A stretch of DNA of 64,000 nt. Origin: Phycisphaerae bacterium (GTDB lineage Bacteria > Planctomycetota > Phycisphaerae > Sedimentisphaerales > Anaerohalosphaeraceae). Below are positions 53,690 to 62,433 of this stretch, piece after piece. The DNA lies in contig JACZKQ010000019.1 of assembly GCA_014859965.1 (NCBI GenBank), forward strand, positions 1 through 64,000, in the 5' to 3' direction. Positions within the stretch are counted from its first letter, which is position 1; every line of letters starts with the position of its first letter. The notes under the pieces are model-generated. The model worked only from the letters and a program-made list of their open reading frames with translations. It searched no databases and was not told where the DNA came from. A program made the position numbers and the translations under genes.

Positions 53690-54204
53690 AGCTCTTTTCC
53701 TCGTTGACATCAGATACTCTGTTTCTCGCGGTTAATCAGCCTTACTCAGGCCGCACATCGTACCGAAAAAAACCGTCATTACCACGTTATTTTATGTTTG
53801 TCGGCCCCGAAAATGTTCAAAACACCATCTTCACTGAGGCCCAAATCAGGACACAAAATTTGCGGTGCCCGTGCCCACTCTACGCTCCTAATTTTCACCG
53901 CTTATCCGCCGGTGACGTGCACCATATACTTAAACCTGCACACGGGCGTGGTAACACCGAGCCGCGCGGGGTACTTACCCGTAAGGATGCTGGCGGCGGG
54001 CGCTGCCGTGGACCTCGCAGGAACACCATAACAAACCACACACCAGCGGAGCCGCTTTCGGGAAATCTCTTCGCGATATTCCGCTCATAAAAAAATGCTC
54101 TACGTTTTTTACGTGGTTTTTTGCTCCAAACCGCACCAGAACGTATTATCGCATAATTCGCCGGGTTTGTACAGAGCCGCGTTGGGGGGCGCACCAAGTG
54201 CGTG
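53690..54204. other. Gap between the folate operon and the cytochrome operon
   Basis: About 515 bases with no gene I can support. It must contain the start signals of the fhs operon on its left and the end of the cytochrome operon on its right. Tracts of T and A near 54090-54115 could take part in termination of the cytochrome transcript, but I found no clean stem. No convincing promoter hexamer pair was found. Confidence 0.35.
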
Positions 54205-55155
54205 TTAGCGGATGTGGCATTTTCGGCACAGATCGCCGCGATCGGCGACGGTGAAGTGGGTGCGGCCGCCCGCGTACAGGCTGTGACAACTGCCGCAGCC
54301 GACCCGCTCATCAAAGAGCCGGACGTGGTCTGTCGCAGGAACAGGGTAGTTGAAAAACACCGTGCCGCCGGCAGCGGTGACGCGATAATTCATGCCGATC
54401 GGATGGTCCTTCATTATCGCCCAGCGTGCGACCCGCTCTTGACGCGATTCGTTTTCGCCGGGAATGGTGACGGTGATGTCTTCGTGACAATCCAGGCAGG
54501 CCAGGGATTCGTCGTCAATATAGCCGAAGGGCGTACCACTGGAACTTGCGGTGCTGTCCGGCAATTTGATATTCCCAAGATGGGCCTTGGTTGAAAAACG
54601 CCAGTGGACACGTTTGCTGCCGACTGCGTTCATTTGCTGGTGACACGACGCACAGATGTCGACCTCGGGGGACAGCAGCACTCCGCCCGGCCGCTGCTGA
54701 TCGCTCGCCCGCAGTGTCCCCCCCGCCGCCGGAACGTGACAGGTAACACACGTAATGCTTCCGAGGGGCATGTACCCAGGTACCCCCGTCGGAACGGCCA
54801 CGTCCAATGGGTGGTTGAGCACAGGATCGTAATCATGACATGCCGACGTTGTACAGGCCCTGTTGATGTCACCGGTCACATGCCAGTCCTCGTGCTTCTG
54901 GTCGGCGGATTCGTGGCACGCAGTGCACGGCAGGTCGAAATGGTGCAGAGGCGTTTCCGCTGATGAGTTACTCGCAGAGTCGCCGGAGAGATCAGTCGGG
55001 GCCAGATGCCACAAAGGCTGCGAAAAGGTCATCTGTTCGGCGGCGTAGTGGCCCGACTCCATCACCGGCGCCGCAAGAACGGCCGACACTAACAGGATGA
55101 CACCGACAGCCATCCACTGGCACTTCAGCCCGGGTTTATTTCTGAATCGTCTCAT
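54205..55155 (-). CDS. Heptahaem c-type cytochrome
   Basis: Exported multihaem cytochrome of 316 residues. A signal peptide (basic MRRFRNK, core WMAVGVILLVSAVLAA) precedes seven haem sites: CTACH, the long form CTTSACH (Cys-x4-Cys-His), CVTCH, CASCH, CLDCH, CGSCH and the C-terminal CRKCH. Many extra His between sites can serve as axial ligands. The ATG at 55155 starts the signal; upstream in-frame sequence is not signal-like. It is the last gene of the cytochrome operon, 222 bases downstream of the 12-haem gene. Long-form haem motifs are rare and may need a dedicated maturation enzyme. Confidence 0.87.
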   Translation of the reverse strand: MRRFRNKPGLKCQWMAVGVILLVSAVLAAPVMESGHYAAEQMTFSQPLWHLAPTDLSGDSASNSSAETPLHHFDLPCTACHESADQKHEDWHVTGDINRACTTSACHDYDPVLNHPLDVAVPTGVPGYMPLGSITCVTCHVPAAGGTLRASDQQRPGGVLLSPEVDICASCHQQMNAVGSKRVHWRFSTKAHLGNIKLPDSTASSSGTPFGYIDDESLACLDCHEDITVTIPGENESRQERVARWAIMKDHPIGMNYRVTAAGGTVFFNYPVPATDHVRLFDERVGCGSCHSLYAGGRTHFTVADRGDLCRKCHIR

Positions 55156-55377
55156 TTCTTTCGCTCGCGGCACGGTTGCGTAGGACGCTGCGAGTGTATC
55201 GCCCGAAACGGACCCGGTAAAAAGCAAGAAATATTGTGCAGCGGACGGCAAAAGGATTAGGGAAACGAGAGACGAAAAAACGTCCGATAACTCGCCATGG
55301 CCCGGAAGACAGGTAAACTCCATAACCTGGGCGTTAAGCGCAGCGCCGCCCATGCTGGCAAGCAACAGGTCACCGCG

Positions 55378-57048
55378 TCAGTAAGCTTCGCGGCGGTATT
55401 CTTCGGGCGAGTGCTTTTCGCCGTGGCACTCCAAATAGCATCGGCCCCGAAAGACGCCAAGGTCCTCGAATTCCAGCCGCCCCGTGTCCGGGTCCGCAAA
55501 GACAACATTGGCATCGAAGTTGATCAGGTTGCTGTGATTGACCGCGGTCCCCTGGGTGCGACTGATACCGTGCGGGTCGTGACAAACCGAGCACGGCGTC
55601 TTCTGGTCTTGGATGTGCTTCTTGTGTCGGCTGAAACTCTCATCATTGAGGATGCTCTGCCGATCATGGCAGCGATAGCACAATTCGTACGCGTAAGGGC
55701 TCTCCTGCGTGTTGTCGTCCGTTTCATATTGATAAGCCAGCAGGAACGGAAACCGCGAGCCGTGGGGGCCCTTTACCTGCGAAGAGGCATCGGCGCTGTG
55801 ACAGTCGGTGCAGTAGATGATCGTCGATTCGTCCATACCTGGGACAAGACTGGGAACGTTCGGATTTGCCCCCTGTGTGACCACAGGATGGTACGATGGA
55901 TTGCCTCTTTCGAATTCGAGCAGCGTGCTGGTCTGCGTGATTTGCCGCGAGATCGTGCCCATTATCTCGACCGGATTGTTGCCGTGACATTTGAAGCAGA
56001 CCTCGTATTCGTAAGCTGCGTTGTCGATGGGGCTGCCCTCGCTGGTGACGCCGCTGACGGCGCGCATGGCTTCCTGAATGAAGGGCGCCCGTGTCGCGCC
56101 GGCGCCGACCTTCACGGCATGGGGATTATGGCAATCCACGCATTCGACGTGCGCTTCGGCGCCGCCGGCCAACTCCTTGATATCGTGCACCCCTTGATAA
56201 TCCTTGACGAAATGCCCGCTCGTGCGGTCGAATTCGTCCACCATGTTCTTCCGGGCCACGAGGCCGTTATGGCAACTGAGGCAGTTTTTTTCCTCTTCGG
56301 CGAAGTGTAACAGCCGCTCGGCGCCACCGGCCGAATGCGGCCGATGGCATGAAAGGCACCCGTTGTCGGCGACGCTGCGATGCCCCGTCCCTGTCAGGTA
56401 CGGATCGGCGGCCTGCTGAACACCGGCAGTCGATGTTGCATGGATACTGTCCGTCCAGCCCGCCAGATCATGGCAGGTGATGCACAATTGCGAACCCACG
56501 TTGAGCGTAACGAGAAAATGACCGAAACTGTTGTCGTGAGGGTCATGACAAGTCACGCATTGCATTTCGCCGAATCGGTCCAGCCGAAATTCCTGCGGCA
56601 GCGTATCGGGGTGCCGAATCTGCGGGTCTTTGCCGGCCAGTTCGGCGGAGTAGACAAAACTCACCGGATGATCGTCGGAAAGATCCGTGCCCAGATTCGC
56701 TGCGCCCGGGCGCATAAACGCCGAGCCGGGTTTGCCCGTGACGGTGGCATCCAGCGCGACGGTCCCGTCATGACAGCTCAGGCACAGCTTGCTGGAGCCG
56801 GTGGGCTGGCCCACTTCGGCATCCAGGGAGGTGCTCCAGTAGATCTCATACGTTCGGTCGGAAAGCTTGTGATTCCAAAGCGGCGTGCCGGCGAGCGCCT
56901 TGTGCGGAGTGTGGCAAAACTGGCAGGCCATGCTCCCGTCGCCGCCCGGCGAAAAATCATGCGCCGTGCCTGAGACGCCGGCCGGCGCCATCGAAACGCA
57001 TAAACAGACGGCCAGAGCGCCGATACATGTGCACAGGTTCATTTTCAT
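55378..57048 (-). CDS. Dodecahaem c-type cytochrome
   Basis: Exported cytochrome of 556 residues. A signal peptide (LCTCIGALAVCLCVSMAPAG) is followed by twelve haem sites: eleven CxxCH (CQFCH, CLSCH, CVTCH, CITCH, CLSCH, CLSCH, CVDCH, CFKCH, CTDCH, CYRCH, CSVCH) and one variant, CYLECH (Cys-x3-Cys-His), near the end. Spacings and CH...PH pairs (CHDPH, CHRPHS, CHNPH) resemble stacked-haem proteins of the doubled-CxxCH kind. The start overlaps the NHL lipoprotein stop by 4 bases (ATGA), so it is translated with it. Expected location is periplasm or outer-membrane face. Confidence 0.9.
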   Translation of the reverse strand: MKMNLCTCIGALAVCLCVSMAPAGVSGTAHDFSPGGDGSMACQFCHTPHKALAGTPLWNHKLSDRTYEIYWSTSLDAEVGQPTGSSKLCLSCHDGTVALDATVTGKPGSAFMRPGAANLGTDLSDDHPVSFVYSAELAGKDPQIRHPDTLPQEFRLDRFGEMQCVTCHDPHDNSFGHFLVTLNVGSQLCITCHDLAGWTDSIHATSTAGVQQAADPYLTGTGHRSVADNGCLSCHRPHSAGGAERLLHFAEEEKNCLSCHNGLVARKNMVDEFDRTSGHFVKDYQGVHDIKELAGGAEAHVECVDCHNPHAVKVGAGATRAPFIQEAMRAVSGVTSEGSPIDNAAYEYEVCFKCHGNNPVEIMGTISRQITQTSTLLEFERGNPSYHPVVTQGANPNVPSLVPGMDESTIIYCTDCHSADASSQVKGPHGSRFPFLLAYQYETDDNTQESPYAYELCYRCHDRQSILNDESFSRHKKHIQDQKTPCSVCHDPHGISRTQGTAVNHSNLINFDANVVFADPDTGRLEFEDLGVFRGRCYLECHGEKHSPEEYRREAY

Positions 57049-58112
57049 CGTGCTTGAGCCTCCAGCAGTTGAAAAATCTGTATTCTCTTGTTGAACGAGT
57101 CGGCGACAAAGATGCGGTCGCGGTCATCGATGAAGAGCCCCATAGGCAGCCAGAACTCGCCCGGGCCGCGTCCTTCGTGTCCGAGGGCCATGAGTATCTG
57201 CCCGTCGGCGTTGAATATCTGCACGTTTTCAAAATGTTTGTCCGTCACATAAATGTTGCCTGAACGGTCCGTGGCGATGCCCGAGGGATGGGCAAAATAC
57301 CCCGGCCGGTTGCCGTGCTCGCCGATGCTGCGGACAAACCGGCCATCCGGCTCAAAAACCTGTATACAATAATTGAGTGTGTCGCTGACATAGATGCGGC
57401 CCTGCCGGTCAACCGACACGAACGTCGGAAAGCGCAGACCTTTCGGGCCCTGATCACCCAGCGAGCCAAGATGCTTTCCCCGCAAATCGAACATGTCGAC
57501 GACGTGCCTCTTCGTATCGACGACGTACAGCCTCTGCTGAGATCTGCCGTAAGCGATACCCGATGGCCGCTGCAGGATGCCGTGACCGAATGCAAACCGA
57601 TAATTGCCGGCCGTGTCAAAGACACACACCCTGCCGAGTACACTGTCCGAAACATAGACGTTATCTTCCACGATCGCGATGCCGACCGGCGAGCGCAGCG
57701 TACTGTCACCGTCCAGCTTTGAAAACTGCACATACTTTCGCGTCTTCAAATCCATGATGTGTATCACCGCCGCGCCGCCGGCGGCGACAAACAACCGGTC
57801 GCCGTCAACAGCCACACTCCTGGGATTCTTGAAAACGCCGACGTCCTTGCGGCCGAAGATCAGCCTTCCGAAGGCCTCCGCACCCGACACGCGCCGTCCC
57901 AGGTCGCCCTCGCCGCTCAATTGGCCGAGGTATTTGATGCGAGCAGGCTCCGGCGGTTCGGGCCAGACAATCGCCCCGTGCGTGTCCGTGAACAGCGGCT
58001 GCTGTACACTGCCGCATCCGCCCCATGCGATCGTCAGCAGAACCGCCGCAAACCACGCGGCCGTCGGCGGAAATTTCTGTTTTAAGCGTTGCACAGTCGT
58101 TTGCATAGCCAT
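57045..58112 (-). CDS. NHL-repeat beta-propeller lipoprotein, copy 1
   Basis: Envelope lipoprotein of about 353-355 residues (ATG at 58112 or 58106). After the hydrophobic AAVLLTIAWGGC lipobox it forms a six-bladed NHL propeller; blade-like repeats include NPRSVAVDGDRLFVAAGG, SPVGIAIVEDNVYVSDS, RPSGIAYG, FPTFVSVDRQGRIYVSD, HPSGIATDRSGNIYVTD and LPMGLFIDDRDRIFVAD. NHL propellers mostly bind proteins or peptides; here it may act as a scaffold for cytochromes or the barrel. It lies 9 bases after the beta-barrel gene and is coupled to the dodecahaem gene. A second, divergent NHL lipoprotein opens the operon. Confidence 0.86.
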   Translation of the reverse strand: MAMQTTVQRLKQKFPPTAAWFAAVLLTIAWGGCGSVQQPLFTDTHGAIVWPEPPEPARIKYLGQLSGEGDLGRRVSGAEAFGRLIFGRKDVGVFKNPRSVAVDGDRLFVAAGGAAVIHIMDLKTRKYVQFSKLDGDSTLRSPVGIAIVEDNVYVSDSVLGRVCVFDTAGNYRFAFGHGILQRPSGIAYGRSQQRLYVVDTKRHVVDMFDLRGKHLGSLGDQGPKGLRFPTFVSVDRQGRIYVSDTLNYCIQVFEPDGRFVRSIGEHGNRPGYFAHPSGIATDRSGNIYVTDKHFENVQIFNADGQILMALGHEGRGPGEFWLPMGLFIDDRDRIFVADSFNKRIQIFQLLEAQAR

Positions 58113-58121
58113 CCTGCCTTT

Positions 58122-60146
58122 TCAAAAACGCCTGATCATTTTAATGAAAAACATCGAGTTCGTCGTCTCCGTATTTCCGCGATCCAACACATAGTAGCCC
58201 CATCCGCTGCGAATACTGAGCGCCCGCCGATGATACTCCATAGCCGCATCCAGGCGAAAGCCGTCCGTCCGACCGATGTCGCTGCTGTCTTCACGCCGCA
58301 ATTCCGCATCGCCCGTGAGGCGCAGGTGTTTGGTTAACCGATTCTTAAAGCCCGCCCGTGCGGTGAAAAGAGACGTTTCGCGGTTGCGGTCACCGGTCGA
58401 ATCGATCCACGCTTGCGCCACCTGGCCGTGGACCGAGGTCGTCGGTGACAACGACCAGTGCGCGCTCGCTGTAAGCCGATCGCTTTGGGAACTGTTGCGT
58501 GTGGCTTCCACCTCGCGATGCTCGGCCGTCAGGGTATAATTCCGTATTCTGTAAGCGGCGCCGAATGTATTAGATTCATAATCTTCATCCGGGTCGACGG
58601 CGACGGCATGCGAGTAGTCAATGTCCGTTTGGCGGTTCTGATGCGCATAGTACACCGAAAAGCCATTCTTAAACATCTGTTCTATACGAAAGGTGTGTTC
58701 GAGGAGGTCTTCGGTGGCGGACGTCTCCACCGCATAGAGGTAGTCCACATGAAGGTTCTGGCCGTCGCTGATATTCGGGAAGTCGGCGCCGAGCGTCGTC
58801 ACATCAAGTTCAATCCAATCGCCGATCTGTCGAATGATGTAATCGTCGCCCTCCGTGTAGATCTCCGTGCCCGCGGCATTCTTCACCACGATGGTGTCGA
58901 CCAGAATGCCCCTTTTTTCCAGAGCGATCGGGAACGGATCGCTGAAGGTGTGGGATTCGTCAAGCACGATATCCGTGCCGGTACTGCCCGTACTTTCCAA
59001 ATTGAGCATCCGGAACCCGTATTCCGCCGTCAGCAGGCCCCACGGATTGTGTCGGTAGTAGTTGAAATGGATGTCGCCGCCGCGAGAAAGCGACTCGCTG
59101 CTGCGGCCGAATTCCGTCTTATGACTGTAAAGGCTCAGTTTCGTCGTAAAGTTGTCATACAGGCGGTGGGTGAAGCCGCCCACACCGCCGAGCGTCCGGC
59201 TGTCGATGGATTCGAACGTGTTCTGCGAATAATGAGCGCTGTAAAACGTGCTGAAGCTGTCGCTGTGGCGCAGCAGGAGGCTCTCCTGCCATTCGAGAGT
59301 CTGCGTATCGAAATCGCTGTCCCGGTCGACGAACGACAGATGCGACCTCAGGCTGTGACGATTGTCCGCACCGAAAGTGTAATCATGAGCAAGCCGATAG
59401 TTTTGCGTTTTGATGCTGCGGGAGTAACCCGTGCTTTTCTGCAGAATGTCGTCCATGTCAAACCTGAAGTCCAGGTGGGATCGCTCGCTGAAATCGTGGG
59501 CGACAGAATAGGCAAAACGCTCGGACCGTCTGTCGAACATAAAACCGCTGTCATCGAGATCCGCCCGCTGCTGCATATGGCTGTCCGTCCAGGAAAACGT
59601 CATCGGCCACTCCGAATGACGCCACCGGGCGAGAATGCCGCTGGACGTGTTTTCCATATGCAAGGGGCTCCTGAACCGCCGCGGCAGAAACGTTTCCTCT
59701 TTGTTCAGGCTGACACTGAAGGGGTACGGTTTGCCGGAAAGAAAATGGGAGATCAGCCGGTAACTGTTCATGCTGCCGGACGAACTGCCGGAGCTGGTGC
59801 CGGTGTCGAATTTTTGCTGGACCAACCCCATGCCCAGGCCCGCCGCATAGGTCATGAACTTCGGGTCGAACACGTCGCCCTCGGTGTGAAGATACAGTTC
59901 CTCCTGCATAATGCTGCTTTTGTTTTCGTGGTGGGTGGTTGCCGACTCGAGTTCCTCCGTGTACTGTCTTGCCGAGACGCGCAACTCGCCGTGAATGCCG
60001 TTTCCGCGCAGCAAAGGCCGCTCGCTGCCGCGGACGCGAACCGCACAGCCCGTATGCAACAACACCCCCGAACACGCTGCGGCGATCAGGAGTATGCCTC
60101 GAAAGTCAATTCCGTTGACACATTTCTTTGATGTGTCCTTAGTCAA
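58122..60146 (-). CDS. Outer-membrane beta-barrel lipoprotein, candidate electron-conduit porin
   Basis: Protein of 674 residues. A lipoprotein-like signal ends LLHTGC near residue 34, then alternating polar/hydrophobic strands run to the C-terminus, many ending in aromatic residues, and the chain ends in Phe (MFFIKMIRRF), the barrel-assembly signal. I estimate over 20 strands, enough for a pore that could hold a multihaem cytochrome, like MtrB or Geobacter Omb proteins. A non-barrel segment at about 400-470 (EGDDYIIRQIGDWIEL) is a probable plug or periplasmic domain. Start appears to be TTG. I recognise no specific family; the link to electron conduits comes from the flanking cytochromes. 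Confidence 0.75.
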   Translation of the reverse strand: MTKDTSKKCVNGIDFRGILLIAAACSGVLLHTGCAVRVRGSERPLLRGNGIHGELRVSARQYTEELESATTHHENKSSIMQEELYLHTEGDVFDPKFMTYAAGLGMGLVQQKFDTGTSSGSSSGSMNSYRLISHFLSGKPYPFSVSLNKEETFLPRRFRSPLHMENTSSGILARWRHSEWPMTFSWTDSHMQQRADLDDSGFMFDRRSERFAYSVAHDFSERSHLDFRFDMDDILQKSTGYSRSIKTQNYRLAHDYTFGADNRHSLRSHLSFVDRDSDFDTQTLEWQESLLLRHSDSFSTFYSAHYSQNTFESIDSRTLGGVGGFTHRLYDNFTTKLSLYSHKTEFGRSSESLSRGGDIHFNYYRHNPWGLLTAEYGFRMLNLESTGSTGTDIVLDESHTFSDPFPIALEKRGILVDTIVVKNAAGTEIYTEGDDYIIRQIGDWIELDVTTLGADFPNISDGQNLHVDYLYAVETSATEDLLEHTFRIEQMFKNGFSVYYAHQNRQTDIDYSHAVAVDPDEDYESNTFGAAYRIRNYTLTAEHREVEATRNSSQSDRLTASAHWSLSPTTSVHGQVAQAWIDSTGDRNRETSLFTARAGFKNRLTKHLRLTGDAELRREDSSDIGRTDGFRLDAAMEYHRRALSIRSGWGYYVLDRGNTETTNSMFFIKMIRRF

Positions 60147-60151
60147 TGGGC

Positions 60152-60892
60152 TCAGTCAATTAACTCAATGATGTTGGGATCCGCCGGCAATGTCGCAGCA
60201 ATTTTGAGAAGGTCCTCATGTTCGCTGGCATGCGGATCGTGACAGTCGGTGCAAAGCATCTCTTCCATCTTGTCATGGCCGGCAACAGCAGCTATATCCC
60301 CGCGGACGTGACAACGATAACACAAATCCGGCTGGGGAGCGACCTGCAGGTGTACGTAACCGCTTTGATGGGGATTATGACAGAACACGCACTCCCCGAC
60401 CGCCACCGGCCCGTGCAGTCGGTTGGTCGGTGTCTCATGGCGATCATGGCAGGAATAGCATAACTGGGGCACGGGCTCGATCAGTTCACGCTCGTATTGT
60501 CTGAAACTGGAGGCGTGACAGATGGTGCAGTCCCGCGCGGGCGAATGTCGCGAACCGCGCCGCTGCAGTGAACCCGCGCTGAGGTCCCCCGCCGTTCCGT
60601 CAGCGGGCAGTCCGCCGGTGTTTAACACCACAACGGACGACGAGGGGCGTGCGTCCTTGTCGACCGGAGGCACACCTTCGAAGAACAGCGTCAGCCACGC
60701 GTGGCGTTGACTATCGTCACACCCGATGCTGAAGACGGCGGCAAAGAGGCATATCCCCAGCAGCCATGCAGCCGCACCCCGTGTGCATCGCCACAAGCGA
60801 TGTCCCGCAGGCCTTGCACAAGCCTCCGGACGGACTCCTGCTGTACGTTTCTCTTTCTTTACCATCACCCTCATTCCGTGCCGTAACGGCAT
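60152..60892 (-). CDS. Pentahaem c-type cytochrome, probable lipoprotein
   Basis: Cytochrome of 246 residues with five CxxCH sites (CTICH, CYSCH, CVFCH, CYRCH, CTDCH) in its C-terminal 130 residues and CHDPH/CHNPH pairs. The N-terminus has a long basic region, a hydrophobic core and a lipobox ending FSIGC, so it may be lipid-anchored. The start is uncertain: adjacent TTG and ATG (60895/60892) lie directly after the upstream NHL stop, and an ATG at 60865 with GAGGG upstream also fits. It is followed after 5 bases by the beta-barrel gene. Confidence 0.83.
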   Translation of the reverse strand: MPLRHGMRVMVKKEKRTAGVRPEACARPAGHRLWRCTRGAAAWLLGICLFAAVFSIGCDDSQRHAWLTLFFEGVPPVDKDARPSSSVVVLNTGGLPADGTAGDLSAGSLQRRGSRHSPARDCTICHASSFRQYERELIEPVPQLCYSCHDRHETPTNRLHGPVAVGECVFCHNPHQSGYVHLQVAPQPDLCYRCHVRGDIAAVAGHDKMEEMLCTDCHDPHASEHEDLLKIAATLPADPNIIELID

Positions 60893-60895
60893 CAA

Positions 60896-62098
60896 CTATT
60901 TCGGTGATTCTGAGCGCACAGGCTCCTGCGGCCTTGCTTGCTCGCTGCGCTCCGAGATATCACTTGCGCTGCTGCCTGAAGGAGCAAACAACTCCGGAAA
61001 TGTCCCGAAACCATATACACTCACCTTCTGATTGCCGAACTGATTGGTGACCAATACCAGAAAGTCGAGTTTAGCGCCCTTGACAGCGTACTTCTCAAAC
61101 AACTTCACATTGTCGTAATCAAGGGTCACATCGGCCGGCAGATACATCTGGCCGGGTAACGTTCCGAGCGTGCCGAAATACATCAGAAGCTGTCCGTCCT
61201 CTCGGAAGACCTTCACGGCGCACGAGGGACCCGCATCGGCGACCCACACCCGTCCCTCCCTGTCTACGGCGATGCCCTTGGACCGCACGAGACTGGCCGG
61301 GCTGCTGCCCCCCCCCTGTCCGTACGAACGCACAAACGATCCGCCGGGCCCAAAACGCGTCACACTGCCCTTGAGCTTGTCCCCCACATACACGTCGCCG
61401 TTGTGGTCGACCGCCAGATCGGTAATCATCGCGAGCTCTTCGGCGCCGGGCCTCTGCCCGTCGCCGACGCCTTTGCCGATTCGCCCCAGGAGCTGGCCGC
61501 TGTGCTTATCCAGTATGAGAACTTGATTGCTGTTGGCGTCGGTGATGTAAAGGCTTCCGCCGTGGACGACCACGTCGATGGGCCGCATACCCAGATCGCG
61601 CCCCAGGAATGCCGCGAGTTTGTCCTCCGCGTTCCAGACGGAAACCACGCCCGAACCGACGTCGGCCACATACTTGGTCCCATCGGACTCGATGAAAATA
61701 TTGGCGGGCCGCTGCAGAGACCTGCCCGAAGGAAACGTCGCAAAAGTGTTGTTGACAAGGTCCATAATTTTGATGTTGCCCTGCCCGACATCGCAGACGT
61801 AAATTTTGCCCTTGTGCAGGGCAACCCCGTAAGGCTTTACAACCGAATCGACGGGCGCCTCCGAATCACCGAGCACAAACGTCTCAAGGAAGCTGGCTTT
61901 CTCAACGTGGAAATCCTTGCCTCCCGCGAAGGAGGTGAGGAATTGCAGACGCGGCGTACTTGGCGGCGGCGGATAAAAGACCGGTTCGAATTCCGCTTTC
62001 TGCATCGCCGACTTCTGGCATCCGGCATTTATGCACAAGCCCCATGCGGCCAGGCAGCCAATTACAATCTGCAAGAACCGAGCACCACGACCAGTCAT
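60896..62098 (-). CDS. NHL-repeat beta-propeller lipoprotein, copy 2, first gene of the cytochrome operon
   Basis: Lipoprotein of 400 residues with lipobox CINAGC and a propeller with blades such as KPYGVALHKGKIYVCDVG, RPANIFIESDGTKYVADV, MRPIDVVVHGGSLYITDA and MITDLAVDHNGDVYVGD. After the propeller, a C-terminal segment (ADVTLDYDNVKLFEKYAVKG...LVLVTNQFGNQKVSVYGFG) follows a pattern recurring in NHL proteins near cytochromes. I chose the ATG at 62098 because AAGGGGG lies about 9 bases upstream and a signal peptide begins there; the 66 residues before are not signal-like. It is followed directly by the pentahaem gene. Confidence 0.86.
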   Translation of the reverse strand: MTGRGARFLQIVIGCLAAWGLCINAGCQKSAMQKAEFEPVFYPPPPSTPRLQFLTSFAGGKDFHVEKASFLETFVLGDSEAPVDSVVKPYGVALHKGKIYVCDVGQGNIKIMDLVNNTFATFPSGRSLQRPANIFIESDGTKYVADVGSGVVSVWNAEDKLAAFLGRDLGMRPIDVVVHGGSLYITDANSNQVLILDKHSGQLLGRIGKGVGDGQRPGAEELAMITDLAVDHNGDVYVGDKLKGSVTRFGPGGSFVRSYGQGGGSSPASLVRSKGIAVDREGRVWVADAGPSCAVKVFREDGQLLMYFGTLGTLPGQMYLPADVTLDYDNVKLFEKYAVKGAKLDFLVLVTNQFGNQKVSVYGFGTFPELFAPSGSSASDISERSEQARPQEPVRSESPK

Positions 62099-62266
62099 CT
62101 TACGTGCCCCCTTTCCATCATTTAAAAATTGGCGAAATTTACTCGCAATTAACATATCATTGAAATCGCGAGGGTTATCCTCTTTTCTCAGGTTACTTGA
62201 ACAGTAATATTCGGCATATAAGGACTTACGGTCAACCTGAAAGGTTTTACATACATCCCAAAACAT

Positions 62267-62296
62267 AGTATACCTCTGGGAATACCATGATAGCAA
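62267..62296 (-). promoter_or_regulatory. Candidate promoter of the cytochrome operon
   Basis: Minus-strand TTGCTA and TATACT are separated by 18 bases, giving a leader of about 160 bases before the first ATG. The -10 element matches five of six positions. The long leader could carry regulation. Confidence 0.42.
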
Positions 62297-62358
62297 GGTG
62301 GCAAGCCCAAAAAAGATGCCCCGCCCCAGCTTGGTGACCTGTTAAACCCCGTTATGAG

Positions 62359-62396
62359 AAAAAAAACCGGCCTGGGGCTGTTTTCTCCTCAGGCCG
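62359..62396 (-). terminator. Terminator after the tetrahaem cytochrome gene
   Basis: On the minus strand CCGGCCTG/CAGGCCGG forms an 8-base perfect stem followed by seven T. It lies about 40 bases after the tetrahaem stop and separates it from the cytochrome operon. Confidence 0.85.
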
Positions 62397-62433
62397 GGTC
62401 CAGTTGTCTAAAATATGCGTGAAAGATGTTCCG

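Noticed and set aside
53895-54314. A 139-codon minus-strand frame overlapping the 7-haem gene
   Set aside because: It overlaps the cytochrome C-terminal haem motif in another frame and is low complexity.
58458-60131. A 557-codon plus-strand frame opposite the beta-barrel gene
   Set aside because: Arg/Val-rich shadow translation; the minus-strand frame has strand periodicity, a terminal Phe and operon spacing.
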